Source: an uncultured beta proteobacterium (GTDB taxonomy: Bacteria > Pseudomonadota > Gammaproteobacteria > Burkholderiales > Burkholderiaceae_B). Taken from it: a DNA stretch of 64,000 nt. Shown here piece by piece: positions 43,945-53,722 of this stretch (the stretch's first letter is position 1; every line of letters starts with the position of its first letter). The position numbers and the translations under genes were made by a program. The stretch lies in NCBI GenBank assembly GCA_903821335.1, contig CAIJKV010000339.1, forward strand, positions 1 to 64,000, read 5' to 3'. The notes under the pieces are model-generated. The model was not told where the DNA came from. It did not search any database and was given only the letters and a program-made list of their open reading frames with translations.

Positions 43945-45150
43945 TTACGTATTGATGACGTCAGCCATCGCCTTGGCCACGGCGTCGATGTTGCCGCTGT
44001 TGAGTGCCGCGACACAAATGCGACCGGAGCTGACGGCATAAATGGCATGCTCTTCGCGCAGGCGCTCAACCTGGGCGGCGTTCAGGCCAGAATACGAAAA
44101 CATGCCACGCTGCACCTTCACGAAACTGAAGTCGCCTTTGGCACCGTATTCCTTGAGCTTGTCGACCAGTTGGATGCGCATCAGGCGGATGCGATCACGC
44201 ATGCCAGCCAGTTCGTTGTCCCATTGCGCAAACAGCTCGGGTGTGTTGAGCACGGTCGCCACGACGGTGCCCCCGTGTGTGGGCGGGTTGGAGTAGTTGG
44301 TGCGGATGATGCGCTTGACCTGGCTCAGGACCCGGCTGGATTCGTCCTTGCTGCTGGTGACGATGGTCAGGGCGCCGACGCGTTCGCCATACAGCGAGAA
44401 GGATTTGGAGAAGGACGAACTGATGAACAGGGTCATGTCCATGTCGGCAAACAGGCGCACAGCCGTTGCGTCGGGTTCCAGTCCATCACCAAAGCCCTGA
44501 TAGGCGATGTCGAGGAATGGAATCAGGTCGCCGGCCTTGACCACGCTGGCGATTTCGCGCCATTGTTCTGGCGTGGGGTCAACGCCGGTCGGATTGTGGC
44601 AGCAGGCGTGCAGCACCACCACGCTGTGGGCGGGCAGGGCGCGCAAGGAAGCGAGCATGCCCTGGAAATCGAGGCCATGCGTGGCGGCATCGTAATAGTC
44701 ATAGTTCACGACCTCGAATCCTGCGCGCTCAAACAGTGCGCGATGGTTTTCCCAGCTGGGGTTGCTGATGGCCACCTTGGCGTCGGGGACCAGTTGCTTG
44801 AGGAAATCGGCACCCACTTTCAGCGCGCCCGTGCCACCTAGCGCCTGCATGGTCACCACGCGACCCGCGGCAATCAGGGGTGAGTGCTTGCCGAGCACCA
44901 GTTCCTGTGCGGCCTTGTTGTAGGCGGCGATTCCTTCGATGGGCAAATAGCCGCGTGCGGCCGAGGCCTCGACGCGGGCCACCTCAGCCTGATGCACGGC
45001 TGCCAGCAGAGGAATACGACCCTTGTCGTCGTAGTACACGCCAACGCCCAGGTTCACCTTGGTGACACGGGTATCGGCGTTGTACTGCTCGTTCAGGCCA
45101 AGGATGGGGTCGCGGGGGGCGAGTTCGACTGTTTGGAAGAGGGTGCTCAT
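43945..45150 (-). CDS. tyrB: Aromatic amino acid / aspartate aminotransferase
   Basis: A 401-residue class I aminotransferase of the AspC/TyrB subgroup. Signatures are VNLGVGVYYDDKGRIPLL at the N-terminus, VVLHACCHNPTGVDPT, LDIAYQGFGDGL, and the PLP lysine in SSSFSKSFSLYGERVGAL. In betaproteobacteria this subgroup usually transaminates aromatic amino acids and aspartate. Sequence alone does not separate the two activities, so tyrB is used with the AspC possibility noted. It is divergent from uvrB. Confidence 0.9.
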   Translation of the reverse strand: MSTLFQTVELAPRDPILGLNEQYNADTRVTKVNLGVGVYYDDKGRIPLLAAVHQAEVARVEASAARGYLPIEGIAAYNKAAQELVLGKHSPLIAAGRVVTMQALGGTGALKVGADFLKQLVPDAKVAISNPSWENHRALFERAGFEVVNYDYYDAATHGLDFQGMLASLRALPAHSVVVLHACCHNPTGVDPTPEQWREIASVVKAGDLIPFLDIAYQGFGDGLEPDATAVRLFADMDMTLFISSSFSKSFSLYGERVGALTIVTSSKDESSRVLSQVKRIIRTNYSNPPTHGGTVVATVLNTPELFAQWDNELAGMRDRIRLMRIQLVDKLKEYGAKGDFSFVKVQRGMFSYSGLNAAQVERLREEHAIYAVSSGRICVAALNSGNIDAVAKAMADVINT

Positions 45151-45198
45151 GATGGTTTGGCTTTAGGTTATGCGAACGTCACGATATTAAGGTGGACG

Positions 45199-45245
45199 CC
45201 TCGGTTGACGCAGGACATAATGACAGGTTGTCCCCGAAACCGAGG
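45199..45245 (+). promoter_or_regulatory. Long hairpin in the uvrB leader
   Basis: CCTCGGTT (45199-45206) and AACCGAGG (45238-45245) pair perfectly, and an inner GGACA (45213-45217) / TGTCC (45229-45233) pair extends the structure. It ends 21 bases before the uvrB ATG and has no T run. It could be a transcript structure or a protein-binding site in the tyrB-uvrB divergent region. Confidence 0.45.
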
Positions 45246-45266
45246 GGTTACCCGAATAAGTCTAGC

Positions 45267-47501
45267 ATGGCCGAGCCAAAAAATACGAAACCAATGGTTA
45301 ACGCACCAATAGTCAATGCGGCACCAGTGAATGCGGCGCCAGTCAATCCAGCGCCAGTCAATCCAGCGCCAACGACTAGGGCGCCAGCGACTGGGGCGGT
45401 AAATATCCCTGCTGGCGGCCACGCCGGCGCAGGCGCGACAGCGTTCGTGGGGCCGGCAGACCCTGCGACCGGCCTGCTGGGGGCGCCGCGCTTCGTCGAC
45501 TACCCGGATAGCCCGTTTCACCTCTATCAACCTTATCCGCCAGCCGGAGACCAGCCCCGCGCAATCGACCTGCTCGAGCAGGGCGTGCGCGACGGGCTGA
45601 TGACGCAAACCCTGCTGGGCGTGACCGGTTCGGGCAAAACGTTCACCATGGCCAACATGATTGCGCGCCTTGGGCGACCAGCGCTGGTACTGGCGCCCAA
45701 CAAGACGCTGGCCGCGCAGTTATACGCCGAGATGCGCGAGTTTTTCCCGAAGAATGCAGTCGAGTACTTTGTCTCCTATTACGATTATTACCAGCCCGAG
45801 GCCTATGTGCCAACACGGGACCTGTTCATCGAGAAAGACTCCTCGATCAATGAGCACATCGAGCAAATGCGTCTGTCGGCGACCAAGAGCCTGCTCGAAC
45901 GCCGCGACACGATCATTGTCGGTACGGTGTCCTGCATCTACGGTATTGGTAACCCCGGCGATTATCACGCCATGGTGCTGACGCTGCGCACCGGTGATCG
46001 CATTCCCAGGCGCGAGATCCTGGCACGCCTGGTGGCAATGCAATACACGCGCAACGACACGGAGTTCACCCGTGGCACGTTTCGTGCCCGTGGCGAAACC
46101 ATTGATGTTTTCCCGGCTGAAAGTGCCGAACTGGCGGTTCGCCTCTCGTTGTTCGACGACGAGGTCGAGAGTCTTGAACTGTTCGACCCCTTGACCGGAC
46201 GTGTGCGCCAGAAAGTCCCTCGCTTTACCGTTTATCCCGGATCGCATTACGTGACCCCGCGCGAAACCGTGATGCGTGCCATAGAAACCATCAAGGTTGA
46301 ACTGCGCGAGCGGGTCAAATTCTTTGTCGATTCCGGTCATTTGGTCGAGGCCCAGCGCATTGAACAGCGCACGCGTTTTGATCTGGAAATGCTCACCGAA
46401 CTGGGATTTTGCAAGGGCATTGAAAACTATTCGCGCCACCTGTCTGGTGCGGCACCGGGTGAGCCGCCTCCCACGCTGATTGACTATCTGCCTAGCGATG
46501 CGCTGATGTTTCTCGACGAAAGCCACGTGCTGATCGGTCAGTTAACCGGCATGTACCGTGGCGACCGGGCGCGCAAGGAAACGCTGGTCAACTACGGCTT
46601 TCGCATGCCGTCGGCCATGGATAACCGGCCACTCAAGCTCGAAGAATTCGAGGCCCGCATGCGCCAGTGCGTATTTGTGTCGGCCACCCCAGGCAACTAC
46701 GAGAAAGAGCATTCTGATCACGTCGTCGAGCAAGTGGTTCGTCCGACTGGCCTGGTGGATCCGATCGTCGAAGTGCGTCCCGCGCGCACCCAGGTCGACG
46801 ACCTGTTGGGTGAAATCAAGTTGCGTGTCGCGGTGCAAGAGCGTGTGTTGGTCACGACGCTGACCAAGCGTATGGCCGAAGACCTGACCGACTACCTGAG
46901 CGAGAACGGTGTCCGGGTGCGCTACCTGCATTCCGATATCGATACGGTTGAAAGGGTGGAAATCCTGCGTGACTTGCGCCTGGGAATTTTTGACGTGCTG
47001 GTCGGCATCAATCTGTTGCGTGAGGGTCTGGATATTCCCGAGGTGTCACTGGTGGCCATCCTTGACGCCGACAAAGAGGGCTTTTTACGTTCCGACCGCA
47101 GTCTGATCCAGACAATTGGCCGTGCCGCGCGTAACCTGAACGGACGCGCCATTCTCTATGCCGACCGCATCACGGACTCCATGACACGCGCGATGGGTGA
47201 GACTGAACGGCGTCGGGACAAACAGTTGGCGTTCAACATCGAACATGGCATTGAAGCACGCAGCATACGCAAGGCCGTGCGCGAACTGATCGATGGGATC
47301 GTGGCGCCAGCATCGCATGAAGAGGCGTTGATGGACTTTCCCCATGCGTTCCTGACCGACGAGAAAGCCTTGTCGCGCGAAATCAAGCGTCTGGAAAAAG
47401 CCATGCTGGACCATGCGCGCAATCTTGAATTCGAGCAGGCCGCAGCGGCTCGGGATGCCTTACGGTCGCTCAAGGACAAAGTGCTGCTTTTTGGTGCGTA
47501 A
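45267..47501 (+). CDS. uvrB: Excinuclease ABC subunit B with repetitive N-terminal extension
   Basis: UvrB is the damage-verifying helicase-like subunit of nucleotide excision repair. After residue 80 the protein is canonical: [17 protein letters not shown], Walker A GVTGSGKT (118-125), the beta-hairpin region [21 protein letters not shown] split over two turns, DESHV, and the C-terminal UvrC-binding UVR motif ([24 protein letters not shown]). The first 80 residues are an added Pro/Ala/Asn/Val-rich segment built partly from a 15-base DNA repeat. ATG 45267 is the first plausible start; a GTG at 45447 could give a shorter form. No SOS box is seen in the 115-base upstream region. Confidence 0.94.
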   Translation: MAEPKNTKPMVNAPIVNAAPVNAAPVNPAPVNPAPTTRAPATGAVNIPAGGHAGAGATAFVGPADPATGLLGAPRFVDYPDSPFHLYQPYPPAGDQPRAIDLLEQGVRDGLMTQTLLGVTGSGKTFTMANMIARLGRPALVLAPNKTLAAQLYAEMREFFPKNAVEYFVSYYDYYQPEAYVPTRDLFIEKDSSINEHIEQMRLSATKSLLERRDTIIVGTVSCIYGIGNPGDYHAMVLTLRTGDRIPRREILARLVAMQYTRNDTEFTRGTFRARGETIDVFPAESAELAVRLSLFDDEVESLELFDPLTGRVRQKVPRFTVYPGSHYVTPRETVMRAIETIKVELRERVKFFVDSGHLVEAQRIEQRTRFDLEMLTELGFCKGIENYSRHLSGAAPGEPPPTLIDYLPSDALMFLDESHVLIGQLTGMYRGDRARKETLVNYGFRMPSAMDNRPLKLEEFEARMRQCVFVSATPGNYEKEHSDHVVEQVVRPTGLVDPIVEVRPARTQVDDLLGEIKLRVAVQERVLVTTLTKRMAEDLTDYLSENGVRVRYLHSDIDTVERVEILRDLRLGIFDVLVGINLLREGLDIPEVSLVAILDADKEGFLRSDRSLIQTIGRAARNLNGRAILYADRITDSMTRAMGETERRRDKQLAFNIEHGIEARSIRKAVRELIDGIVAPASHEEALMDFPHAFLTDEKALSREIKRLEKAMLDHARNLEFEQAAAARDALRSLKDKVLLFGA
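45312..45371 (+). repeat. Four tandem 15-base units in the uvrB N-terminal extension
   Basis: Units of the form gtcaatccagcgcca lie at 45312-45326, 45327-45341, 45342-45356 and 45357-45371. The last two are identical and the first two differ at a few positions. Each encodes Val-Asn-(Ala/Pro)-Ala-Pro. Confidence 0.9.
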
Positions 47502-47719
47502 AGGCCGCGCCAGACTGTTGTTGCGCTGCACAGTGGTGCGTGGGAAAAATGCAAATTTTTTGACTATTTTTTTACTAAACACCCTGCTGTAATTTTTAAT
47601 TAATAACGTAACATATTGATAATAAATACTATTTGTTAAACATATTGTCCATCGATATTCATGGTAATTGGATAAAAAAAAGCTGGACAACTTACGGGTT
47701 TTCCCGCACACTACGCACC
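47502..47719. other. AT-rich intergenic region before the phosphatase gene
   Basis: About 218 bases, very AT-rich between about 47545 and 47700 (for example ttaattaataacgtaac near 47597-47613), unlike the GC-rich surroundings. It presumably contains the promoter of the phosphatase gene and the transcript end of uvrB. No credible gene or clear hexamer pair was identified. Confidence 0.6.
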
Positions 47720-48211
47720 ATGATGACAAAAGTTCTCTTCGTATGCATGGGCAATACTTGCCGGTCGCCCAGTGCTGAAGGCGTTTTCCGCCACCTTATC
47801 AATGACGCTGGGCTTTCTGACGTTGTTGGTATTGACTCTGCCGGTACCCATAGCTTCCACGTTGGTGAGGCTCCTGATGTGCGCGCAGTCGCTGCGGCAC
47901 GAAAGCGTGGCTACGAGATTACCCGTACCGAGGCACGCCAGGTTGAGGCGGATGATTTCCGTGAATTTGACCTGATTCTGGCAATGGACTGGGAGAATCT
48001 TTCCGCCTTGCAGCAGCAATGTCCCAAGCCACATCATCACAAACTGATGTTGCTGATGCGCTTTGCCAATGAATTCGAAGAAGCGACGGTTCCAGATCCT
48101 TATTATGGTGGTCCGGAAGGCTTCAGCAAGGTGCTGGACTACCTCGAAGATGCCTGCCAGGGTGTGCTTGAACTGGTTCGCAAGCGCGCCACACAGTATC
48201 AGGCCGCCTGA
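47720..48211 (+). CDS. Low-molecular-weight protein-tyrosine phosphatase family protein
   Basis: A 163-residue cytoplasmic phosphatase. The P-loop CMGNTCRSP places the nucleophile at Cys9 and the phosphate-binding Arg at 15, and the general-acid loop DPYYGGPEGF is near the C-terminal end. The sequence lies in the group of stand-alone bacterial LMW-PTPs rather than arsenate reductases. No partner tyrosine kinase is in the window. It sits between uvrB and the isc operon with its own AT-rich upstream region and its own terminator. Confidence 0.93.
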   Translation: MMTKVLFVCMGNTCRSPSAEGVFRHLINDAGLSDVVGIDSAGTHSFHVGEAPDVRAVAAARKRGYEITRTEARQVEADDFREFDLILAMDWENLSALQQQCPKPHHHKLMLLMRFANEFEEATVPDPYYGGPEGFSKVLDYLEDACQGVLELVRKRATQYQAA

Positions 48212-48228
48212 TACGCTGTGATCTTGTT

Positions 48229-48257
48229 AAAAAAACCGCGCCGGGCGCGGTTTTTTT
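48229..48257. terminator. Bidirectional rho-independent terminator
   Basis: CCGCGC (48236-48241) and GCGCGG (48245-48250) form a stem with a CGG loop, flanked by seven A residues on the left and seven T residues on the right. It ends the phosphatase transcript and insulates the isc promoter. Confidence 0.92.
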
Positions 48258-48294
48258 ACGACCATTTGGTGGGGAATATAAAAATGCTTTGCTT

Positions 48295-48319
48295 TAACCC
48301 TAGCAATTTAGTCGGGAAT
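48295..48319 (+). promoter_or_regulatory. IscR type 1 binding site, upstream copy
   Basis: The 25-base stretch matches the type 1 IscR consensus strongly in its right half (AGTCGGGAAT) and partly in its left half. It lies 30 bases (centre to centre) upstream of a second, better site, the same double-site arrangement known from the E. coli iscR promoter. Confidence 0.65.
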
Positions 48320-48324
48320 TGTTT

Positions 48325-48349
48325 ATACTTGAGTCCTTTAGTCGGGTAA
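48325..48349 (+). promoter_or_regulatory. IscR type 1 binding site overlapping the isc promoter
   Basis: The 25 bases from 48325 begin ATACTTGAGT and end AGTCGGGTAA, agreeing with nearly all positions of the type 1 IscR site. A TATACT sequence at 48324-48329 inside it could be the -10 element, so bound holo-IscR would block transcription of iscR and the genes behind it. Confidence 0.8.
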
Positions 48350-48380
48350 GTGTTTCCTTCATATTTAAAAGGACTCTGTC

Positions 48381-48914
48381 ATGCGGCTCACTACCAAGGG
48401 ACGATTTGCGGTTACTGCCATGATCGATCTGGCTTTGCGCCAGCAAGGCGGTCCGGTCACGCTTTCAGCAATCAGTCAACGCCAAAGTATTTCTCTCTCG
48501 TATCTTGAACAGCTTTTCGGCAAGTTACGCCGACATGAGCTAGTCGAAAGCGTGCGTGGGCCAGGTGGCGGCTACACGCTGGCGCGCCTGGCGCGCACGA
48601 TCACGGTTGCTGACATCATTTTCGCCGTCGACGAACCACTCGACGCCACGAACTGTGGTGGCAAGACGGACTGTGCCACCGGTACGGACGGCAGGCCCGG
48701 GGTCTGTATGACGCACGAACTGTGGTCTACGCTCAATCGTAAAATGGTTGATTTCCTGGATTCTGTTTCCTTGCAGGATCTGGTTGATCAACAACGCATG
48801 CGTCAACTGCAGGAAGCGTCCCATGCCAATGGTGCGGGCGTTCGCGTCAATATCCCGGCCACTACGCCACCCGCTGTCGTGGGCTCCAAACAGCCTGCGC
48901 TGGCAACGATTTAA
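48381..48914 (+). CDS. iscR: Fe-S cluster-sensing transcriptional regulator IscR
   Basis: IscR is an Rrf2-family winged-helix repressor that senses [2Fe-2S] cluster supply. The 177-residue protein starts MRLTTKGRFAVTAMIDLAL and has the recognition region ISQRQSISLSYLEQLFGKLR. Cluster ligands would be Cys92, Cys98, Cys109 and His112; the third cysteine is five residues further on than in E. coli (92, 98, 104, His107), through an insertion in ATGTDGRPGV. Two type 1 IscR sites upstream indicate autorepression. It is the first gene of iscRSUA-hscBA-fdx. Confidence 0.95.
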   Translation: MRLTTKGRFAVTAMIDLALRQQGGPVTLSAISQRQSISLSYLEQLFGKLRRHELVESVRGPGGGYTLARLARTITVADIIFAVDEPLDATNCGGKTDCATGTDGRPGVCMTHELWSTLNRKMVDFLDSVSLQDLVDQQRMRQLQEASHANGAGVRVNIPATTPPAVVGSKQPALATI

Positions 48915-48941
48915 TTACTCAAGCTGTTTCAGGAGCCACAT

Positions 48942-50153
48942 ATGTCTTCGCGTCCCATTTATCTTGACTACTCGGCTACCACCCCTGTGGACCCGCGGGT
49001 CGTCGACAAGATGGTGCCTTGGTTGTACGAGCATGCGGGAAACCCGGCCTCGCGCAGCCACGCCTATGGCTGGGAAGCCGAAGAGGCCGTTGAACGCGCC
49101 CGCAAGCAGGTCGCCGACCTCGTCAATGCTGATCCCCGCGAAATTATCTGGACATCCGGCGCGACCGAGTCCAATAACCTGGCGATCAAGGGTGCAGCGG
49201 GTTTTTACGCCGAACGTGGCAAGCACATCATTACCGTCAAGACTGAGCATAAAGCTGTGCTCGATCCTTGTCGGGAACTCGAGCGTCAGGGTTTTGAGGT
49301 CACCTATCTTAATGTGCAGGAAAATGGCCTGATTGATCTTGACGTGTTCAAGGCGGCGATCCGTCCTGATACGGTCCTGGTTTCTGTCATGTTCGTGAAC
49401 AACGAAATCGGTGTGATCCAGGACATCGCCACACTGGGCGAAATCTGCCGCGAAAAGAACATCATTTTTCACGTCGATTCCGCCCAGGCGACCGGCAAGG
49501 TTGAGATTGACCTGAAAAAGCTGAAAGTAGACCTGATGTCCTTTTCTGCCCATAAAACGTATGGCCCCAAGGGCATCGGCGCGCTGTATGTGTGCCGCAA
49601 GCCCCGCATCCGTATCGAGGCACAAATGCACGGTGGCGGACACGAGCGCGGCTTCCGGTCCGGCACGCTTGCCACCCACCAGATCGTTGGCATGGGCGAG
49701 GCCTTCCACTTGGCCAAACTTGAAATGGGCAAGGAAAATGAACGCATTCGCATGTTGCGTGATCGCCTCTGGGCGGGCCTCTCGCAGATTGAAGAGGTCT
49801 ACCTCAATGGCGACATGGATCATCGTGTTCCCCATAATCTGAACGTAAGCTTTAACTACGTTGAAGGCGAGTCCCTGATCATGGCGATCAAGGAACTTGC
49901 GGTGTCCAGTGGTTCGGCCTGTACCTCTGCCAGCCTTGAACCCTCGTATGTCCTGCGCGCACTTGGGCGTAATGACGAGCTTGCACATAGTTCCATCCGG
50001 TTCACGATCGGCCGCTTCACAACTGAGAAGGAAATCGACTTTGCGGTTGAGCTTCTCAAGGCACGCGTGGGCAAGTTGCGCGATATGTCGCCACTTTGGG
50101 AAATGGCCCAGGATGGCATCGATCTGAATTCAGTTCAGTGGGCTGCCCACTGA
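48942..50153 (+). CDS. iscS: Cysteine desulfurase IscS
   Basis: IscS is the PLP enzyme that takes sulfur from cysteine for Fe-S assembly and tRNA thiolation. The 403-residue protein has PLP lysine Lys205 in [10 protein letters not shown] and the mobile-loop cysteine Cys327 in [10 protein letters not shown], both at the expected positions, and starts [14 protein letters not shown]. The C-terminus ends NSVQWAAH, in line with the IscU/IscX-contacting tail. It follows iscR by 27 bases and precedes iscU by 22. Confidence 0.98.
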   Translation: MSSRPIYLDYSATTPVDPRVVDKMVPWLYEHAGNPASRSHAYGWEAEEAVERARKQVADLVNADPREIIWTSGATESNNLAIKGAAGFYAERGKHIITVKTEHKAVLDPCRELERQGFEVTYLNVQENGLIDLDVFKAAIRPDTVLVSVMFVNNEIGVIQDIATLGEICREKNIIFHVDSAQATGKVEIDLKKLKVDLMSFSAHKTYGPKGIGALYVCRKPRIRIEAQMHGGGHERGFRSGTLATHQIVGMGEAFHLAKLEMGKENERIRMLRDRLWAGLSQIEEVYLNGDMDHRVPHNLNVSFNYVEGESLIMAIKELAVSSGSACTSASLEPSYVLRALGRNDELAHSSIRFTIGRFTTEKEIDFAVELLKARVGKLRDMSPLWEMAQDGIDLNSVQWAAH

Positions 50154-50175
50154 ACGTACTGACTGGAGAATACGC

Positions 50176-50559
50176 ATGGCATACAGCGACAAAGTACTGG
50201 ATCACTACGAAAATCCTCGCAACGTGGGCGCCTTCGATCGTGGCGACGACCACGTCGGGACCGGTATGGTGGGTGCTCCCGCTTGCGGCGACGTGATGAA
50301 GTTGCAGATCCGGGTCAATGCATCCGGTATCATTGAAGACGCACGATTTAAAACCTATGGCTGTGGTTCCGCCATCGCTTCAAGCTCGCTTGTGACCGAA
50401 TGGGTCAAGGGCAAGACACTCGACGAAGCGCTGACGATCCGCAATGCGCAGATTGCCGAAGAACTCGCGTTGCCACCGGTCAAAATCCACTGTTCAATTT
50501 TGGCTGAAGACGCAATTAAGGCTGCGGTCAAAGACTACAAAGACAAGCACCCAGGATAA
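50176..50559 (+). CDS. iscU: Fe-S cluster assembly scaffold IscU
   Basis: The 127-residue scaffold on which the cluster is built. The three ligand cysteines are Cys37 (GAPACGD), Cys63 (YGCGSA) and Cys106 (HCSILAEDA), with Asp39 as the exchange residue. The LPPVK motif (99-103), recognised by HscA, is intact. It lies between iscS and iscA. Confidence 0.98.
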   Translation: MAYSDKVLDHYENPRNVGAFDRGDDHVGTGMVGAPACGDVMKLQIRVNASGIIEDARFKTYGCGSAIASSSLVTEWVKGKTLDEALTIRNAQIAEELALPPVKIHCSILAEDAIKAAVKDYKDKHPG

Positions 50560-50563
50560 CTTC

Positions 50564-50887
50564 ATGGCTGTCACACTTACTGCCCAGGCCGCCGACCATA
50601 TCGGCAAGTACCTCCAGAAGCGCGGAAACGGTATCGGTTTGCGCCTGGGCGTACGCACCACCGGCTGTTCCGGAATGGCGTACAAGCTTGAATACGTCGA
50701 TGCTGCTGATCTCGGTGATCAGGTATTTGAGAGCTTTGGTGTCAAGGTTTTCATTGACCCCAAGAGTCTGTCGTATCTGGATGGCACTGAGCTTGATTAC
50801 GCACGCGAAGGGTTGAACGAGGGCTTCAAGTTCCGTAATCCGAACGAAAAGGCGACCTGCGGCTGCGGTGAGTCTTTCACGGTTTAA
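50564..50887 (+). CDS. iscA: Iron-sulfur cluster carrier IscA
   Basis: A 107-residue A-type carrier with the three conserved cysteines Cys35 (TGCSGMAY), Cys99 and Cys101 (CGCGESF). It starts at ATG 50564, four bases after the iscU stop and seven bases after AGGA. Within the operon it accepts clusters from IscU or iron for delivery to apoproteins. Confidence 0.97.
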   Translation: MAVTLTAQAADHIGKYLQKRGNGIGLRLGVRTTGCSGMAYKLEYVDAADLGDQVFESFGVKVFIDPKSLSYLDGTELDYAREGLNEGFKFRNPNEKATCGCGESFTV

Positions 50888-50892
50888 ATGCG

Positions 50893-51405
50893 GTGACCCA
50901 GACTGATCATTTTGCCCTGTTCGGGTTGCCACGTGCTTTTGCGCTAGATGCCACTGTGCTTGAACGCGCCTGGAAACGGGTGGCGCTGGCCGTACATCCG
51001 GATCGTTTTGCGACCGCTTCCGCTGCCGAGCGTCGCGTGGCCATGCAATGGAGCGCGCAGGCCAACGAGGCCTATCGCGTGCTCCGTGCGCCGCTGTTGC
51101 GGGCGCGCTACCTTTGCGAACTCGCCGGGGTAGACTTGCAGACCGAAACCAACACGGCAATGTCCGCGGCGTTCCTGATGCAACAGATGGAATGGCATGA
51201 GCACCTCGACGATCTGACCGATCGTGGGGATGTGGTGGCCAATCAAGTCTTTTCGTCTGAGCTTAACCAGTTCAGTCAGGCACTCATGGCAGAAGTCGGG
51301 CAGTTACTGGACGCGGGTGATTTTGTAATGGCTGCCGGGCGTATCCGCGAGTGGATGTTTCTTGATAAGCTCATTGCACAGTTAAACGCCATTGAATCGG
51401 CCTGA
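50893..51405 (+). CDS. hscB: Fe-S assembly co-chaperone HscB
   Basis: A 170-residue J-domain protein that brings IscU to HscA and stimulates its ATPase. The HPD tripeptide is at residues 35-37 (LAVHPDRFA). The C-terminal three-helix domain contains the IscU-binding region (AFLMQQMEWHEHLDDL). The start is GTG 50893, five bases after the iscA stop. It is directly followed by hscA. Confidence 0.95.
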   Translation: MTQTDHFALFGLPRAFALDATVLERAWKRVALAVHPDRFATASAAERRVAMQWSAQANEAYRVLRAPLLRARYLCELAGVDLQTETNTAMSAAFLMQQMEWHEHLDDLTDRGDVVANQVFSSELNQFSQALMAEVGQLLDAGDFVMAAGRIREWMFLDKLIAQLNAIESA

Positions 51406-51446
51406 TGGCCCTGACGCCGCACGTCGTGCGCATTTGAAAGTAATTT

Positions 51447-53309
51447 ATGGCCTTACTGCAAATTTCTGAACCCGGTGAGTCGCCGGCACCTCACCAGCGC
51501 CGGCTTGCCGTCGGGATTGACCTGGGTACCACGCATTCACTGGTTGCCGCCGTGCGCAGTAGTGTCGCAGAAGTCTTGCCCGATGAGTTGGGACGTCCAC
51601 TCGTCCCGTCAGCCGTGTATGTCGACGCTGCGGGTCAGACACAAGTCGGTTTTGACGCGCTCGAACACCTTTCGACGCAACCGCTGGACACCCTGCTCTC
51701 GATCAAGCGGCTAATGGGTCGCTCATACCAGGACGCGCTGTCCTGTGGCATGCCTTATCGGTTCGTGGCCGACGGGCAGTCCGTCAAGGTTCACACCAGT
51801 GGCGCCGATTTGTCGCCGGTCGAAGTCGCGGCCAAGATTCTTGAAAAATTGAAAATCCTGGCGCAAGGCACGTTAGGCGCTGAGTTGGTGGGGGCCGTCA
51901 TCACTGTGCCGGCGTACTTCGACGACGCGCAACGGCAGGCCACGCGCGACGCGGCACGCCTGGCTGGCCTGAATGTCTTGCGGTTGCTCAATGAGCCGAC
52001 TGCGGCCGCCATCGCCTATGGCCTGGATCACCAGTCTGAGGGGGTCTACGCGGTCTACGACCTTGGGGGCGGCACATTCGACATGTCGTTGTTGCGCCTG
52101 GCGCGTGGCGTGTTCGAGGTTGTCGCGACCGGTGGCGATACCGCCTTGGGCGGCGATGACTTTGACGCCGTGATCGTGGCAGATGTCTGCCAAGCACAAA
52201 ATGTTGGTGCAATCAGCCAGTCAGATCAGCGTGCGTTGTTAAGCGGGGCGCGCCGTCTACGTGAGGCCTTGACCGATCATGTCAACCACAGCGAACGTGT
52301 GACACTTGGTGCCGCTTGCGTGGACATGTCCATGACCCGTGACCATTTCGACGGCCTTGCCCAAGAGCTGGTCGCCAGGACACTGGCTTGCGCGCGCCGG
52401 GCGCTCAAGGACGCGTTCCTGACCGTCAAGGATGTCAAGGGCGTTGTCATGGTTGGCGGTGCAACCCGCATGCCGGTCATCCGCCAGGCGGTGCATGTTT
52501 TTTTTGGGTCGACGCCGCTCACTGACCTGGATCCTGACCAGGTGGTTGCGCTGGGTGCGGCCTTGCAAGCCAACTTGCTGGCTGGCAATCGTCATCCGGG
52601 TGAAGACTGGTTGCTGCTGGACGTGACGCCCCTGACACTGGGGCTTGAAACGATGGGTGGCCTGGTCGAACACATTATTCCCCGCAACAGCACGATTCCA
52701 GTGGCGCGCGCGCAGGAATTCACCACCTTCAAGGATGGCCAGACCGCCCTGGTCGTGCATGTGGTGCAAGGCGAGCGTGACCTGGTGGCTGACTGTCGGT
52801 CTCTGGCGCGTTTTGAACTACGCGGGATCCCGCCGATGGTGGCCGGTGCCGCGCGCATACGTGTGACCTTCCAGGTCGATGCAGACGGTTTGTTAAGCGT
52901 CACGGCGCGCGAGCAAGGCTCGGGTGTCGAGGCCTCGGTCACCGTCAAACCCTCGTATGGACTGACCGATGAGGACGTGGCCCGCATGCTGGCCGACAGT
53001 ATCGCGCTGGCTGACCATGACGCGCGGGCACGCATGTTGCGCGAACAGCAGGTGGACGCCCAACAATTGATCGAGTCGGTGCAGGCCGCGCTCTTGGCCG
53101 ACGCAGATTTGCTTGGTGCCGCCGAGCAGACTCGCATCGAACAGCAACTTCAAGCCACGCAGCTTGCAGCGGCGGGACAAGACATCGAGGCTGTTCGCAA
53201 AGCGATCAAGGCTTTGTCCGCTGCCACCGATGACTTTGCTGCCAGCCGCATGGATCGTAGTATCCGCATGGCGCTTACCGGCAAGTCGCTCGATGACGTG
53301 GGTCGGTAA
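51447..53309 (+). CDS. hscA: Fe-S assembly chaperone HscA
   Basis: A specialised Hsp70 of 620 residues that binds the IscU LPPVK motif and releases clusters. ATPase-domain signatures are [27 protein letters not shown] and [13 protein letters not shown]; the substrate domain begins near residue 390 ([14 protein letters not shown]). Compared with DnaK it lacks the long C-terminal lid tail, typical of HscA. It is followed 25 bases later by fdx. Confidence 0.97.
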   Translation: MALLQISEPGESPAPHQRRLAVGIDLGTTHSLVAAVRSSVAEVLPDELGRPLVPSAVYVDAAGQTQVGFDALEHLSTQPLDTLLSIKRLMGRSYQDALSCGMPYRFVADGQSVKVHTSGADLSPVEVAAKILEKLKILAQGTLGAELVGAVITVPAYFDDAQRQATRDAARLAGLNVLRLLNEPTAAAIAYGLDHQSEGVYAVYDLGGGTFDMSLLRLARGVFEVVATGGDTALGGDDFDAVIVADVCQAQNVGAISQSDQRALLSGARRLREALTDHVNHSERVTLGAACVDMSMTRDHFDGLAQELVARTLACARRALKDAFLTVKDVKGVVMVGGATRMPVIRQAVHVFFGSTPLTDLDPDQVVALGAALQANLLAGNRHPGEDWLLLDVTPLTLGLETMGGLVEHIIPRNSTIPVARAQEFTTFKDGQTALVVHVVQGERDLVADCRSLARFELRGIPPMVAGAARIRVTFQVDADGLLSVTAREQGSGVEASVTVKPSYGLTDEDVARMLADSIALADHDARARMLREQQVDAQQLIESVQAALLADADLLGAAEQTRIEQQLQATQLAAAGQDIEAVRKAIKALSAATDDFAASRMDRSIRMALTGKSLDDVGR

Positions 53310-53334
53310 TCCTTAAACTGAACGGGTGCAATGT

Positions 53335-53676
53335 ATGCCTAAAATTACCGTTTTACCCCACCCGGATGTCTGTCCCGGTGGTGCCGTGATTGAGAACGCC
53401 GCCGAGGGTGTGTCGATTTGCCGCGTGTTGCTCGACCATCACATTGAAATTGAACACGCCTGTGAGCTTTCCTGTGCCTGCACGACCTGCCACGTGATTG
53501 TCAGGCAAGGATTCAATTCACTTGCGCCGGCCACTGATTCAGAAGAAGATTTGCTTGACCGTGCCTGGGGACTGTCCACCACATCACGGCTGTCTTGCCA
53601 GGCGAAAGTCGCCCGGGCAGATCTGACAATTGAAATCCCGCGCTACACCGTCAATCACGCCAAAGAAAGTCACTAA
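53335..53676 (+). CDS. fdx: [2Fe-2S] ferredoxin of the ISC system
   Basis: A 113-residue adrenodoxin-type ferredoxin supplying electrons for cluster assembly. Ligands are Cys43, Cys49, Cys52 (CELSCACTTC) and Cys88 (RLSCQAK). The start MPKITVLPH at 53335 is preferred to an in-frame GTG nine bases earlier. It ends the isc operon here; iscX, which follows fdx in E. coli, is not present before the next gene. Confidence 0.96.
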   Translation: MPKITVLPHPDVCPGGAVIENAAEGVSICRVLLDHHIEIEHACELSCACTTCHVIVRQGFNSLAPATDSEEDLLDRAWGLSTTSRLSCQAKVARADLTIEIPRYTVNHAKESH

Positions 53677-53722
53677 TGACTTCTTAAGCGCAAACTGCAG
53701 GCCCCTGGTTAATCTGCTGTGT

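Noticed and set aside
45151..45266. SOS box upstream of uvrB
   Set aside because: uvrB is SOS-controlled in E. coli, but no CTGT-N8-ACAG sequence occurs in this region. The only clear LexA box in the window is at lexA.
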